A stretch of DNA of 64,000 nucleotides from Micromonospora sp. M71_S20 (lineage in GTDB: Bacteria; Actinomycetota; Actinomycetes; Mycobacteriales; Micromonosporaceae), in the NCBI RefSeq assembly GCF_003664255.1, contig NZ_RCCV01000001.1, positions 3,162,001-3,226,000 on the forward strand, read 5' to 3'. Below are positions 18,300 to 31,776 of this stretch, piece by piece (within the stretch, counting starts at the first letter, position 1; every line of letters starts with the position of its first letter). The position numbers and the translations under genes were made by a program. The notes under the pieces are model-generated. The model saw only the letters and a program-made list of their open reading frames with translations, did no database searches and was not told the DNA's origin.

Positions 18300-18812
18300 C
18301 TACTCGCCGGCCTGCCCGTCGATGCTCTCGCGCAGCAGGTCCAGGTGGCCGCAGTGACGCGCGGTCTCCTGGATCATGTGCGCGAGCGCGTATCGCAGGG
18401 TGAAGGAGACCCCGGCGGCCCGGGCGCGATCCTCGAGCGCCGCGCCCGCCACGACGGCCGAGGACCGCGCGCACTCGGCCTGGTAGGCCTCGACGATTTC
18501 CGCCAGCGAGTCCTCCGGGCCGAGAGCGAACGCGCCGGGCTCGTCGTCGGTCCACGGTGGGGGCAGCTCGTGACCGGCGAAGTCGATGCTGAACCAGTAC
18601 CGCTCCACCCCCGTGAGGTGCTTGACCAGCCCCGCGGGCGTGAGCGCGGACGCGGGCACGGATCGACCGAAGGCCTGCTCGTCGGTGAGCCCGGCGACCT
18701 TGTTCACCACCGAGGCACGCAGGAAGTCGAGCAGGCCGGACAGGGTCTCGCGTTCGTCGCCGTCCTCGGGAGGGCGGCTGCGGACCAGGGGCGCGACGGG
18801 AACATCGGTCAT
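18300..18812 (-). CDS. DinB/DUF664-family protein
   Basis: A protein of 170 residues predicted to be a four-helix bundle of the DinB/DUF664 superfamily. LSGLLDFLRASVVNKVAGL forms the first helix, LTPAGLVKHLTGVERYWF carries the first metal-ligand His, and ALAHMIQETARHCGHLDLL carries the His pair near the end. Relatives include mycothiol-dependent enzymes and metal-binding proteins of unknown role. It is convergent with the phosphatase gene, 20 bases away. I see nothing that ties it to AHBA synthesis. Confidence 0.8.
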   Translation of the reverse strand: MTDVPVAPLVRSRPPEDGDERETLSGLLDFLRASVVNKVAGLTDEQAFGRSVPASALTPAGLVKHLTGVERYWFSIDFAGHELPPPWTDDEPGAFALGPEDSLAEIVEAYQAECARSSAVVAGAALEDRARAAGVSFTLRYALAHMIQETARHCGHLDLLRESIDGQAGE

Positions 18813-18958
18813 CGGGCCACCGTAGTGTCCAACACCGACGTTTTCGGACGTCGGGACCTGCCGGCCCTTCCGCCATCGTCCCGCCCCACCCCGGCGGGCG
18901 CGTGCGGCCCAACCAGGCCGCCTGCGCCGAACCCGTGCGGGAGGTGCACCATGACCGG

Positions 18959-19939
18959 GTGGACTTTCTGGAGTTGCAGCAGCGCCTGCGCGCTGCGGGC
19001 CACGACCCGTTCCAGGTGCACGCCCCGCTCTACGACACGCTGGACAGCCGGAGCCGCGCAGCGGGCAGGTCGAGGTCGATCTGCCACGGTGCGTGGAACC
19101 TGCTGATCGAGGACGGTCGGTACATCGTCACCGTCCGGGATCTGTATCGCCCCGCCCGCTTTCCCCCCGACACGCAAGGCCCGGAGCCGGTCGTCTTCGA
19201 CAGCGAGCAGGCCGCCTGCGAGGAGCTGTGGGCCATCGCCAGCAAACTCGATCCGCCCGGCAGCGTGCGGGCGGTCACCGTCGACGAACTCGATCCCGTC
19301 GCGGGCGACTGGCTGCGCGAGTGCGGCTGGTGGCCGCCGGCGGAGTTGTACGGCAACCCCTTCGTCGCCACCGGCGAGCGGATGTCGTACCGGATCGCCG
19401 AACGCGACGGCCGGTTCGAGCTGCACCTGCGCGACCACGGGGTGGCCAAGCTCGGCGATCCGGTGCACGCCGCCGACGACCTGGCCGACGTCACCCGGGT
19501 CCTGCTGACCGAGGTCGGCAACCGTTCCGCCCCACGCCCGCTGGGCTGGCCGTGCGTGGCGTTCCGGATCCGCTGGGCCGACGAGGAGGAACTCGCCGCG
19601 CTGCGTGCCCTCGACCTCGCGGCGATCACCCGGGCGTACCGCACCGAGCGGCCGGACCCGCCGCTGCGGATCATCTCGGAGGGGCCCGACCTGTCCCTGG
19701 TGACCACCGAACTCGTGGCACAGGCGGAACGCAGCGGCCATCCGCTGGGGCGGTTCGTCAGCACCCGCGAGTCGGCGGCGTTCGGCGTGGACGTGCGGTA
19801 CGTCATCCGGCGTCACCACGAGCCGCTGCGCTACAGCGTCGACCGCTACGGCGAGCGGGAGAACCACGCCACCACCGTGTTCACCGCCGGGGACCTGGCG
19901 TCGATCCACGATTACCTGAGGCAACGCTTCCGGCGCTGA
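18959..19939 (+). CDS. uncharacterised actinobacterial protein
   Basis: A protein of about 326 residues if it starts at GTG 18959 (VDFLELQQRLRAAGHDPF), with GGGAGG about 12 bases upstream; the frame is open back to GTG 18902. It has no signal peptide or membrane segment. Sequence features are RYIVTVRDLYRPARFPP, FDSEQAACEELWAI, RMSYRIAERDGRFELHL and a C-terminal RYSVDRYGERENHATT. I do not recognise a family. The two halves look like mixed alpha/beta domains. It is convergent with the NRPS operon (gap of 111 bases, no clear terminator) and may be a boundary gene. Confidence 0.65.
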   Translation: MDFLELQQRLRAAGHDPFQVHAPLYDTLDSRSRAAGRSRSICHGAWNLLIEDGRYIVTVRDLYRPARFPPDTQGPEPVVFDSEQAACEELWAIASKLDPPGSVRAVTVDELDPVAGDWLRECGWWPPAELYGNPFVATGERMSYRIAERDGRFELHLRDHGVAKLGDPVHAADDLADVTRVLLTEVGNRSAPRPLGWPCVAFRIRWADEEELAALRALDLAAITRAYRTERPDPPLRIISEGPDLSLVTTELVAQAERSGHPLGRFVSTRESAAFGVDVRYVIRRHHEPLRYSVDRYGERENHATTVFTAGDLASIHDYLRQRFRR

Positions 19940-20050
19940 CCCGTGGCGGCCGCCGTCGGGCCGGGGAACCCTGTCTCGACCTTCCGCCACACCGGTCCGG
20001 ATCCTGCCGCAGGTTGCCTGCCAGGCCGGTCGCGGCGGCCGCGGGGCCTC

Positions 20051-23761
<3,711 letters not shown>

Positions 23762-23868
23762 GGGTCAACCTCCGATCAGGACCGGGCCACCCGCAGGGGG
23801 TACGGCCGGGTCACGAAATCCGGGAACCGGTGGGCGCGCCCACAACATGAGGAGCGCGGGGTGCGGGT

Positions 23869-26800
23869 TCAGTCGGTGGCGGCGGCCGGGGCGGGCCCCG
23901 TCTCGAGGAAGCGCAGCATGTGCGCGCCCAGCTCCTCGGCGAGGCTGAACGGGATCAGGTCGGTGCGGATGGTGATGCGCAGCAGGGCGTCGGTGTCCCG
24001 GGGGATCGCCTCAACGGTCAGCCCGCTCATCACCTCCCGCGCGTAGGGCTCGACGACCTCCTCGGTCCGGCAGCCGGGCAGTTCCAGCGGAAGGACCACG
24101 TTGTCCTGGTAGGCGAAGCCGGGGATGCTGGCGACCACCTCGCCGGGCAGGCCGACGGCCGGGTCGGCGGCGGTCTCCGAGAAGGGGATGTCCTGGGCGG
24201 CCATCAGCTCGTCGACGGTCTGCTGGACGTGCCGGAGCAGGTCCGTCTCCGGCCGGAACCGGACCCGGACGCAGTTCGAGTTGATCCGGGTGGTGAAGGC
24301 GGAGTCGAGGATGCGGCTGCCGCGCCTGGCCACGATCATCAGCAGGCCGATGTCGTCCTGCTGGTGGATGGCGCGCAGCGCGGAGGCGTACGCGGCGACG
24401 AAGTAGCTGGAGCGGCTGAACCGGCGTTCCCGGGCGGCCCGGTCCCAGCGCTGCACGACCTCGCCGGGAACGGTGACGATGTGTCCGGCCTTGGGGCCCC
24501 AGGCCAGCGCCTGCTCCAGGGGCGCCTGAGGTGCGCCCCGGCCCTGGCGGGGCAGGCCGCGCAGTTGTTCGCGCCAGTAGGTCCGCTGCGCTTCGAGGTC
24601 GGCGGCGTCGCGTAGCCGGGTGTACTCCTCGTACGACTGGCGCAGCGTGGGCGCGGGCCGGGCCCACACGGGGGCCGCTCCGGACAGCCGGGCGGCGTAG
24701 GCGTGGCTGAGGTCGCGCACGAGCAGCGCGTGGGACCAGCCGTCGAAGGCGATGTGGTGGATGCCCACGCCGAACAGGACCCGCCCGGTGGACTTCTCCC
24801 GGATGAGGGCGGCCCGCCAGTTGCGGCCCTGGGTGTAGTCGAGCGGCTGCTGCACGGCCTCGGCGAGCTGGTCGAGGGCTTCCTGCTCGCTGTTGGCGTC
24901 GGTGAGCAGTCGCAGCTGCGGCATTCCCGGGTTCGGCGGGACGAGCGCGACCGGCGGTTCGACGCGGCGGTAGCGGGCGTGCAGCGCCTCGTGTCGGCGG
25001 TGCACGTCGCCCAGCGCCGCCATCAGCGCCCGCAGGTCCAGCTCACCCTCGATCCACCAGGTGGTCGGGCAGACCAGTTCGAAGGGGAGCCAGACGCACT
25101 TGGCGACCGACAGGGTCAGCGGGACGGGCTTCGACGGGCCGGGGCGGCCGGTGGCGGGCGCCTCCGGTTCGGCCTTGGGGCGCCGGGGCGCGGTGGTCAG
25201 CCACTGGGCCAGCCCCTGCGGTGTGGGGGTGCGGTGGATCTGCGAGACGGGCACGACGACGTCGGCCGCCTCGTCGATGCCCGCCGCCACCGCCGCCGAC
25301 TGCAGGGACGTGCCGCCGAGGTGGAAGAAGCCATCGCGCGCGCCGACCCGGTCCAGCCCGAGCACCGTCGCGAACACCCCCGCGACGAGGCGTTCGGAGT
25401 CGGTGGCCGGCTCGGTGTACGGCACGTCGAGGTCGGGGCGCTGCGAGCCCGGTTCGGGCAGCGCCCGCCTGTCGATCTTGCCGGTGCCGCCGACGGGGAA
25501 GCGGTCGAGGACCATGATCACGGCGGGGACCATGTAGGGCGGGAGCACGGCGGCGGCGTGCTCCCGTAGCTCGGCGGTGACGGGGAGGCGACCCTCGCGC
25601 CCGGTGACGTAGCCGACCAGCCGGGCGGTGCCGTGGTCCTCGCGGCGGGTGACGACGGCGGTGCCGACGTCGGGGTGCTGTTCGAGGACGGCCTCAATCT
25701 CGCCGAGTTCGATGCGGATGCCGTTGACCTTTACCTGGTGGTCCATCCGGCCGAGGATCTCGAGTGCTCCGGTGGCGTTCCACCGTCCGAGGTCGCCGGT
25801 GCGGTAGGCGACGCCGCCGCCGTACGGGTCGGTGACGAACCGTTGGGCGGTCAGTTCGGGACGGTTGAGGTAGTGGTGGGCGACTCCGGCGCCGGTGATG
25901 AGGATTTCGCCGGGCACACCCATGGGGACGAGGCCGAGGTTGGCGTCGACGACGCGGATCTGCCGGTTGGGCATGGGCCGGCCGATCGGCACGTACGCGC
26001 CGCCCCAGCCCTCCGACGCGTCGAACCACGTGCACGCCACGGCGGCTTCGGCGGGCCCGTACGCGTTGATCAGGCGGGCGCCGGCGGCCATCCACCGCTG
26101 CGCCATGCGGGGCGGGATCGGCTCCCCGGCGAGGGTCACGCACGACATGCTCGGGCAGTCGGCCGGGTCGACGGCGGCGAGGTTCGTGGGCGGGCAGAAC
26201 GCGTGGGTCGCCTGCTCCTTCGCGATCAGGTCGGTGAGGCGGCGGGTGTCGAGGAGATCGTCGCGGGAGCTGACGACGACGCGGGCGCCGGAGGTCAGCG
26301 CGGTGTAGATCTCGCCCAGGGCCACGTCGAAGACCGGTGCGCAGCAGTGCAGCATCCGGCTGTCCGGGCCGACCGCGCATTCCTCGCGCATCCAGGTGAC
26401 GAAGTTCGTCAGCTTGTCGTGGGTCAGCACGACGCCCTTCGGCGTGCCTGTGGAGCCGGACGTGTAGATGACGAACGCCGGCGCGGACGCCTCGACGATC
26501 GGCAGGTCGACGAGTTCGGCCGCCTCCACGGCGGGCCACTCGTCGTCGAGGGCGACGACCCGTACGCCGTCCGGTCGGGGGATGCGTGGGGCGACCTCGC
26601 CGACGGTGAGCACGACCGGTGCGCCGTGGTCGGCCAGCAGCACGCGCATCCGCTCCGTCGGCCAGGACACGTCCATCGGCGTGTACGCCGCGCCCGCCCG
26701 CATCACGCCCAGGGTGGCGATCAACGTCCACAGGCTGCGGTCCAACGCCAGCGACACCACGTCGCCGGCCCGCACACCCAGCGACCGCAGGTACCCGGCC

Positions 26801-27576
26801 AGCGCCCCCGAGCGGCGTTCCAGCTCCGCGTACGTCAGCACCTCACCGCCGGCGACGCCCGCCACCGCCTCCGGCGTGCGCCGCGCCCACTCCAGCACCA
26901 ACTCGTGGATCGGCTGACCAGGCACCTCACGCACCGGGCCCCGGCCCCACGCCAGCAGCCGCTCCCGCTCCGCGTCCCCCACCAGCGGCAACCCCGACAG
27001 GCCAACCCCCGGCTCCGCCGATCCCGCCGACGCCAGCAGCACCACCTGGTCCACCAGGCCCCGCACCCACTGGGCCGAGAACCCGTCCGCCGCGTAGTCC
27101 ACCCGTACCGCCGACCCGTCGCCCGCGACGGCCACCACCACATCCACGTCCACGGCATCCGGTCCCACCTCGGCCACCGGAGCGTCCACCAGCCCCACCA
27201 CCACCGGGCCCACCGTGCCCGCGTCCGGCGCGACCGGCCCGGCCAACGCCGCACCCACCCGCGACACCAACTCCCCGAAACCGGGGTCGTCCGCGACGTC
27301 GATCCGCAACACGCCACCCGACGACAGCCCCACCACCACCTCGGCCTGGGCGGTGTACCGGGCCAGCACTCCCACGACACCGGCCAGCACCACCGCGCCG
27401 GGGGACCCCGCGCCCGCCAGGTCGGGCAGGTCCACCGTCCGGAACTCGGAGCCCGCCCGGGCCGGCCACACCGTCGGCCGGCGCAGGTCCCCCACGAGGT
27501 CGAGAACCTCGAAGTCGGTGCCGGTCCCGGCGACACCCGCGGCCGGGACCCGGCCACCAACGAACCCGACAGACAT
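23869..27576 (-). CDS. NRPS protein 2: [C-lobe remnant]-A-T-C
   Basis: A protein of 1,235 residues. I start it at ATG 27576 (MSVGFVGGR), because the same leader GATCGGAGGTTG precedes the first codon of all three paralogues; the frame extends to 27618. The domain order matches protein 1: a C-lobe remnant, an A domain (YTSGSTGTPKG), a carrier with LGGTSLQSA and a full C domain with HHIAFDG near residue 938. The adenylation pocket reads as in protein 1 (D-V-G-F-T-A-A-V-A-K), so the two probably activate the same monomer. Its A domain is nearly identical in DNA to copy 1, whereas its C domain is closest to copy 3, so it is a mosaic. No epimerase or thioesterase is present. Confidence 0.9.
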   Translation of the reverse strand: MSVGFVGGRVPAAGVAGTGTDFEVLDLVGDLRRPTVWPARAGSEFRTVDLPDLAGAGSPGAVVLAGVVGVLARYTAQAEVVVGLSSGGVLRIDVADDPGFGELVSRVGAALAGPVAPDAGTVGPVVVGLVDAPVAEVGPDAVDVDVVVAVAGDGSAVRVDYAADGFSAQWVRGLVDQVVLLASAGSAEPGVGLSGLPLVGDAERERLLAWGRGPVREVPGQPIHELVLEWARRTPEAVAGVAGGEVLTYAELERRSGALAGYLRSLGVRAGDVVSLALDRSLWTLIATLGVMRAGAAYTPMDVSWPTERMRVLLADHGAPVVLTVGEVAPRIPRPDGVRVVALDDEWPAVEAAELVDLPIVEASAPAFVIYTSGSTGTPKGVVLTHDKLTNFVTWMREECAVGPDSRMLHCCAPVFDVALGEIYTALTSGARVVVSSRDDLLDTRRLTDLIAKEQATHAFCPPTNLAAVDPADCPSMSCVTLAGEPIPPRMAQRWMAAGARLINAYGPAEAAVACTWFDASEGWGGAYVPIGRPMPNRQIRVVDANLGLVPMGVPGEILITGAGVAHHYLNRPELTAQRFVTDPYGGGVAYRTGDLGRWNATGALEILGRMDHQVKVNGIRIELGEIEAVLEQHPDVGTAVVTRREDHGTARLVGYVTGREGRLPVTAELREHAAAVLPPYMVPAVIMVLDRFPVGGTGKIDRRALPEPGSQRPDLDVPYTEPATDSERLVAGVFATVLGLDRVGARDGFFHLGGTSLQSAAVAAGIDEAADVVVPVSQIHRTPTPQGLAQWLTTAPRRPKAEPEAPATGRPGPSKPVPLTLSVAKCVWLPFELVCPTTWWIEGELDLRALMAALGDVHRRHEALHARYRRVEPPVALVPPNPGMPQLRLLTDANSEQEALDQLAEAVQQPLDYTQGRNWRAALIREKSTGRVLFGVGIHHIAFDGWSHALLVRDLSHAYAARLSGAAPVWARPAPTLRQSYEEYTRLRDAADLEAQRTYWREQLRGLPRQGRGAPQAPLEQALAWGPKAGHIVTVPGEVVQRWDRAARERRFSRSSYFVAAYASALRAIHQQDDIGLLMIVARRGSRILDSAFTTRINSNCVRVRFRPETDLLRHVQQTVDELMAAQDIPFSETAADPAVGLPGEVVASIPGFAYQDNVVLPLELPGCRTEEVVEPYAREVMSGLTVEAIPRDTDALLRITIRTDLIPFSLAEELGAHMLRFLETGPAPAAATD

Positions 27577-27706
27577 GAGCCAACCTCCGATCAGTCCCGG
27601 CGTCGCCCGAGGGGGCACGCCGGGAGGGGAAGAACCACGAACTCCGGGGACGCGGCCCGCGCGCCCACGGCCATGACGAGCAGTCCGGTGTGTACGGGGT
27701 GAACGG

Positions 27707-30700
27707 TCAACCGGCGGTGGGGGAGCCCGCCGGCCCGGCTTCCAGGAAGCGCAGCATGTGCCCGTTCAGCTCCTCGGCGAAGCTGTACGGCAGGTAGTCG
27801 GTGCGGATGGTGACGCGCAGGAGGGCGTGGTCGGCGCGGGGCAGCACCTCGACCGTGAGGCCGTTGGGCACCTCCCGGGCGTACGGGTCGACGACCTCCT
27901 CGGCCCGGCAGCCGGGCAGTTCCAGCGGAAGCACCACGTTGTCCTGGAACACGAAGGTCGGCAGGCTGGCGACCACCTCGCCGGAGAGCCCGGCGGCGGG
28001 GTCGTCGGCGGTCTCCGCGAAGGGCACGTCCTGGGCCCGCATGAGGTCGCTGATCGTCTCGTTAACCCGCAGGACGAGTTTGTCGTCCTCCGGCCCGTCG
28101 AAGCGCACCCGGACACAGTTGAGGTTCAGCCGGGTGGTGAAGGCGGAGTCGAGAACGCGGCTGCCCCGCTTGGCCACGACCATCAGCAGGCCGATGTCGT
28201 CCTGCTGGTGGATGGCGCGCAGCGCGGAGGCGAACGCCGCGACGAAGTAGCTGGACCGGCTGAACCGCTGTTCCCGGGCGGCCCGGTCCCAGCGCCACAT
28301 GACCTCGGGGGTGACGGTGACGGTGTGCCCGGCCTTCGGACCCCAGGCCAGCGCCTGCTCCAGCGGTGCCGTGGCCTCGCCCCGGCCCTGGCGGGGCAGC
28401 CCGCGCAACTGTTCGCGCCAGTAGGCCCGCTGCGCGTCGAGGTCGGCGGCGTCGCGCAGGCGGGCGTACTCCTCGTACGACTGGCGCAGCGTCGGCGCGG
28501 GCCGGGCCCACACGGGGGCCGCGCCCGACAGCCACGCCGCGTAGGCGTGGCTCAGGTCCCGCACCAGCAGCGCGTACGACCAGCCGTCGAAGGCGATGTG
28601 GTGGATGCCCACGCCGAACAGGACCCGCCCGGCGGACTTCTCCCGGATCAGGGCAGCCCGCCAGACGCGGCCCTGCGTGTAGTCGAGCGGCTGCTGCACC
28701 GCCTCCGCCAGCTGGTCCAGGGCTTCCTGCTCGCTGTTGGCGTCGGTGAGCAGTCGCAGCTGCGGCATTCCCGGGTTCGGCGGGACGAGCGCCACCGGAG
28801 GGGCCGTCCGCCGGTAGCGGGCGTGCAGCGCCTCGTGCCGGCGGTGCACGTCGCCCAGCGCCGCCATCAGCGCCCGCAGGTCCAGCTCACCCTCGATCCA
28901 CCAGGTGACCGGGACGACGACCTCCAGCGGCGACATCAGGCACTTCGCCACCTGCTGCGCGAGCGGAACCGGGCCGGGGCGCTGACGGGCCTGCGCGGCG
29001 GTCGAGCCGGCGTCCGTACGGCGGGGCGCGGTGGTCAGCCAGTGGGCCAGGCCCTGCGGTGTGGGGGTGCGGTGGATCTGCGAGACGGGCACGACGACGT
29101 CCGCGGCCTCGTCGATGCGCGTCGCGACCGCCGCGGACTGCAGGGAGGTGCCACCCAGGTCGAAGAAGCTGTCGCGCGTGCCGACCCGGTCGATGCCGAG
29201 GACAGTCGCGAACACCGCGGCGACGAGGCGCTCCTCGTTCGTCGCCGGCTCGACGAACTCCACCCCGAGGTCGGGGCGTTGGGTGTCGGGTGCGGGCAGG
29301 GCGTTCCGGTCGATCTTTCCGGTGCCGCCGACGGGGAAGCGGTCGAGGACCATGATCACGGCGGGGACCATGTAGCTGGGCAGCACGGTTGCGGCGTGGT
29401 CCCGTAGTTCGGCGGTGACGGGGGCGCGGCCGTTGCGTCCGCTGACGTAGGCGATGAGGCGGGCGGTGCCGTGGTCTTCGCGGCGGGTGACGACGGCGGC
29501 GCCGACGTCGGGGTGTTGGGCGAGGGTGGTTTCGATTTCGCCGAGTTCGATGCGGATGCCGTTGACTTTGACCTGGTGGTCCATGCGGCCGAGGATCTCG
29601 AGTGCGCCGGTGGTGTTCCATCGGCCGAGGTCGCCGGTGCGGTAGGCGAGGCCGCCGCCGTGGGGGTCGGTGACGAAGCGTTGGGCGGTGAGTTCGGGGC
29701 GGTTGAGGTAGCCGTCGGCGACTCCGAAGCCGGTGATGAGGATTTCGCCGGGTACGCCGGCGGGCATCAGGTCGAGGTTGGTGTCGACGACGCGGATCTG
29801 CCGGTTCGGCATGGGCCAGCCGATCGGCACGTACGCGCCGCCCCAGCCCGCCGACGCGTCGAACCACGAGCACGCCACGGCGATCTCCGCCGGCCCGTAC
29901 GCGTTCACCACCCGCGTACCCGCCGCCAGCCACCGCTGGGCCAGCTGCGGCGGGACGGCCTCGCCGCCGAAGATGATGCAGCGCAGACCCGGGCAGGCGG
30001 CAGGGTCGAGCGGGGCGACGTTGGTGGCCGGTCCGAACGTGTGCGTGACGTCGTGCCGGTTGATGAGTTCGGTGAGCCGGCGCGCGTCGAGCAGGTCGTC
30101 GCGGGAGCAGACGACGACGCGGCCACCACCGGTGAGCGTCGCGAAGATCTCCCCGAAGGCGGCGTCGAAGACCGGTGCCGCCGAATGCAGCATCCGGCTG
30201 TCGGGGCCGATGGCGCACTCGTCGGTCATCCACGCCAGGAAGTTCGTCAGCCTCTCGTGCGTCAGCACGACACCCTTCGGCGTACCCGTCGAACCCGACG
30301 TGTAGATCACGAACGCCGGCGCGGACGCCGGCACCACCGGCAGCTCCACCGGCTCACCCGCCTGCACCACCGACCAGTCGTCGTCCAACGCCACCACCGA
30401 CACCCCGTCGCCACCGGGAACCCGGGGCGCCACCGCACCGACGGTCAGCACCACCCGCGCGCCGTGGTCGGCCAACAACACGCGCATCCGCTCCACCGGC
30501 CACGACACGTCCATCGGCGTGTACGCGGCACCCGCCCGCAACACCGCCGTCGTCGCCACCAACGACCACAACCCGCGCTCCAACGCCAGCGACACCACAT
30601 CACCGGCCCGCACACCCAGCGACCGCAGATACGCCGCCAGCACGGCCGACCGGCGATCCAACTCCCCGTACGTCAACACCTCGCCGCCGGCGACACCCGC

Positions 30701-31405
30701 CACCGCATCCGGCGTGCGCCGCGCCCACCGCAGCACCAACTCGTGGATCGGCTCACCCGGCACCTCACGCACCGGGCCCCGGCCCCACGCCAACAACCGC
30801 TCCCGCTCCGCGTCCCCCAGCAGCGGCAACGCCGACAGTCCCACCTCCGGTCCCGCCAACCCGGCGGAGACCAGCACCACGACCTGATCCACCAGACCCC
30901 GCACCCACTGCGCCGAGAAACCCTCCGCCGCGTAGTCCACCCGCAGCGCCGACCCGTCCGACGCCACGCCGACCACGAGGTCGACGTCCACCACGGCCGG
31001 CCCCGCGTCCGCCACCGGGGCGTCCACCAGCCCCAGCACCACCGGGCCCACCGGCTCCCGGCCCACGGCCACCGGCGCCGCCAGCGCCGAGCGCACCCGC
31101 CCCACCAACTCGGGGAAACCCGGATCACCCGCCACGTCCACCCGCAGCACCGATCCGCCGCCGCCGGACGACAGGCCCACCACCACCTGCTCCTGGGCCG
31201 TCCAACGGGCCAGCACCGCCACGAGCCCCGCCACCACGACGTCGCCGGCCGGCTCGACTCCCGGCGACCAGGAGGGCAGCACCCGGTGCACGGAGGCGGC
31301 CCGGGCCGGCCACACCGTCGGCCGGCGCAGGTCCCCCACCAGGTCCAGCGCACCGGCGTCGACCGCGCCGTCCACGGCCCGCGCACCATCGAACCCGACA
31401 GACAT
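27707..31405 (-). CDS. NRPS protein 3: [C-lobe remnant]-A-T-C
   Basis: A protein of 1,232 residues, first of the three in transcription order. Its ATG (31405) shares one base with the stop of a small upstream ORF (TGATG). It has the same layout: C-lobe remnant, A domain (YTSGSTGTPKG), carrier with LGGTSLQSA near 752 and full C domain with HHIAFDG near 934. The pocket differs from copies 1 and 2, reading about D-A-G-F-I-G-A-V-A-K (FDAAFGEIF, THTFGPATN, IIFGGEAVPP), so it likely activates a different monomer. The C domain begins QVAKCLMSPLEVVVP where the others have SV(A/G)K. The operon promoter is expected at 31718-31776. Confidence 0.9.
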   Translation of the reverse strand: MSVGFDGARAVDGAVDAGALDLVGDLRRPTVWPARAASVHRVLPSWSPGVEPAGDVVVAGLVAVLARWTAQEQVVVGLSSGGGGSVLRVDVAGDPGFPELVGRVRSALAAPVAVGREPVGPVVLGLVDAPVADAGPAVVDVDLVVGVASDGSALRVDYAAEGFSAQWVRGLVDQVVVLVSAGLAGPEVGLSALPLLGDAERERLLAWGRGPVREVPGEPIHELVLRWARRTPDAVAGVAGGEVLTYGELDRRSAVLAAYLRSLGVRAGDVVSLALERGLWSLVATTAVLRAGAAYTPMDVSWPVERMRVLLADHGARVVLTVGAVAPRVPGGDGVSVVALDDDWSVVQAGEPVELPVVPASAPAFVIYTSGSTGTPKGVVLTHERLTNFLAWMTDECAIGPDSRMLHSAAPVFDAAFGEIFATLTGGGRVVVCSRDDLLDARRLTELINRHDVTHTFGPATNVAPLDPAACPGLRCIIFGGEAVPPQLAQRWLAAGTRVVNAYGPAEIAVACSWFDASAGWGGAYVPIGWPMPNRQIRVVDTNLDLMPAGVPGEILITGFGVADGYLNRPELTAQRFVTDPHGGGLAYRTGDLGRWNTTGALEILGRMDHQVKVNGIRIELGEIETTLAQHPDVGAAVVTRREDHGTARLIAYVSGRNGRAPVTAELRDHAATVLPSYMVPAVIMVLDRFPVGGTGKIDRNALPAPDTQRPDLGVEFVEPATNEERLVAAVFATVLGIDRVGTRDSFFDLGGTSLQSAAVATRIDEAADVVVPVSQIHRTPTPQGLAHWLTTAPRRTDAGSTAAQARQRPGPVPLAQQVAKCLMSPLEVVVPVTWWIEGELDLRALMAALGDVHRRHEALHARYRRTAPPVALVPPNPGMPQLRLLTDANSEQEALDQLAEAVQQPLDYTQGRVWRAALIREKSAGRVLFGVGIHHIAFDGWSYALLVRDLSHAYAAWLSGAAPVWARPAPTLRQSYEEYARLRDAADLDAQRAYWREQLRGLPRQGRGEATAPLEQALAWGPKAGHTVTVTPEVMWRWDRAAREQRFSRSSYFVAAFASALRAIHQQDDIGLLMVVAKRGSRVLDSAFTTRLNLNCVRVRFDGPEDDKLVLRVNETISDLMRAQDVPFAETADDPAAGLSGEVVASLPTFVFQDNVVLPLELPGCRAEEVVDPYAREVPNGLTVEVLPRADHALLRVTIRTDYLPYSFAEELNGHMLRFLEAGPAGSPTAG

Positions 31406-31665
31406 CAGCTCAACCTCCGATCGAAAGGGGGTGACCGGAAGGCGCGGGGCCTCGGTGCCGCACCAGCGGGCGCACCCCGGTCGGCGCGGCAGGGGCGGTT
31501 CGCGGGCGCCGCGGCCGATTCGGGTGGCCGGGACCGCGGTGCGACCAGGACAGGGTCACCGTCCGGATTCCGGCCCGCCACCACGTCGTCGATCGAAAGG
31601 AGCAGGTCGGTGCCCGATCCGATCACCGGCGCCTCCCGTCCATCCGGGGCGCCGCGCACCCACAT
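31405..31665 (-). CDS. candidate small ORF coupled to the NRPS operon
   Basis: An 86-codon ORF from ATG 31665 (GGGGGA a few bases upstream) whose TGA overlaps the ATG of NRPS protein 3 as TGATG. About 80% of its third positions are G or C, in line with real genes here. The product begins MWVRGAPDGREAPVIGSGTD and ends Pro/Arg/Ala-rich. It is not an MbtH protein, and I recognise no family. It lies downstream of the promoter boxes at 31748-31776, so it would be on the operon transcript. It may be a true small protein, a leader that couples translation, or chance. Confidence 0.35.
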   Translation of the reverse strand: MWVRGAPDGREAPVIGSGTDLLLSIDDVVAGRNPDGDPVLVAPRSRPPESAAAPANRPCRADRGAPAGAAPRPRAFRSPPFDRRLS

Positions 31666-31717
31666 TCGTCCCCCGTCCGGTGCAACGAAAAAGGGAACGA
31701 CGAACCGATGGGGCCCG

Positions 31718-31776
31718 ACCCTACGAAGCGCGGTGGAGCGGCGTACACCCCTAGAGATGCACACGTCGACCCCTAG
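31718..31776 (-). promoter_or_regulatory. double CTAGGGG box and -10 of the NRPS operon
   Basis: On the minus strand there are two CTAGGGG heptamers, at 31776-31770 and 31754-31748, 22 bases apart. A Streptomyces-like -10 hexamer, TAGGGT (31723-31718), lies exactly 24 bases beyond the nearer heptamer. Box type, orientation and 24-base gap match the AHBA synthase promoter at 15032. Transcription would begin near 31710 and run into the small ORF and the three NRPS genes. Confidence 0.65.

Noticed and set aside
19946..20044. Inverted GCGGCCGCC / GGCGGCCGC pair between the hypothetical gene and the NRPS operon as a terminator
   Set aside because: The arms are about 80 bases apart and made of self-complementary GC words; too weak to call.
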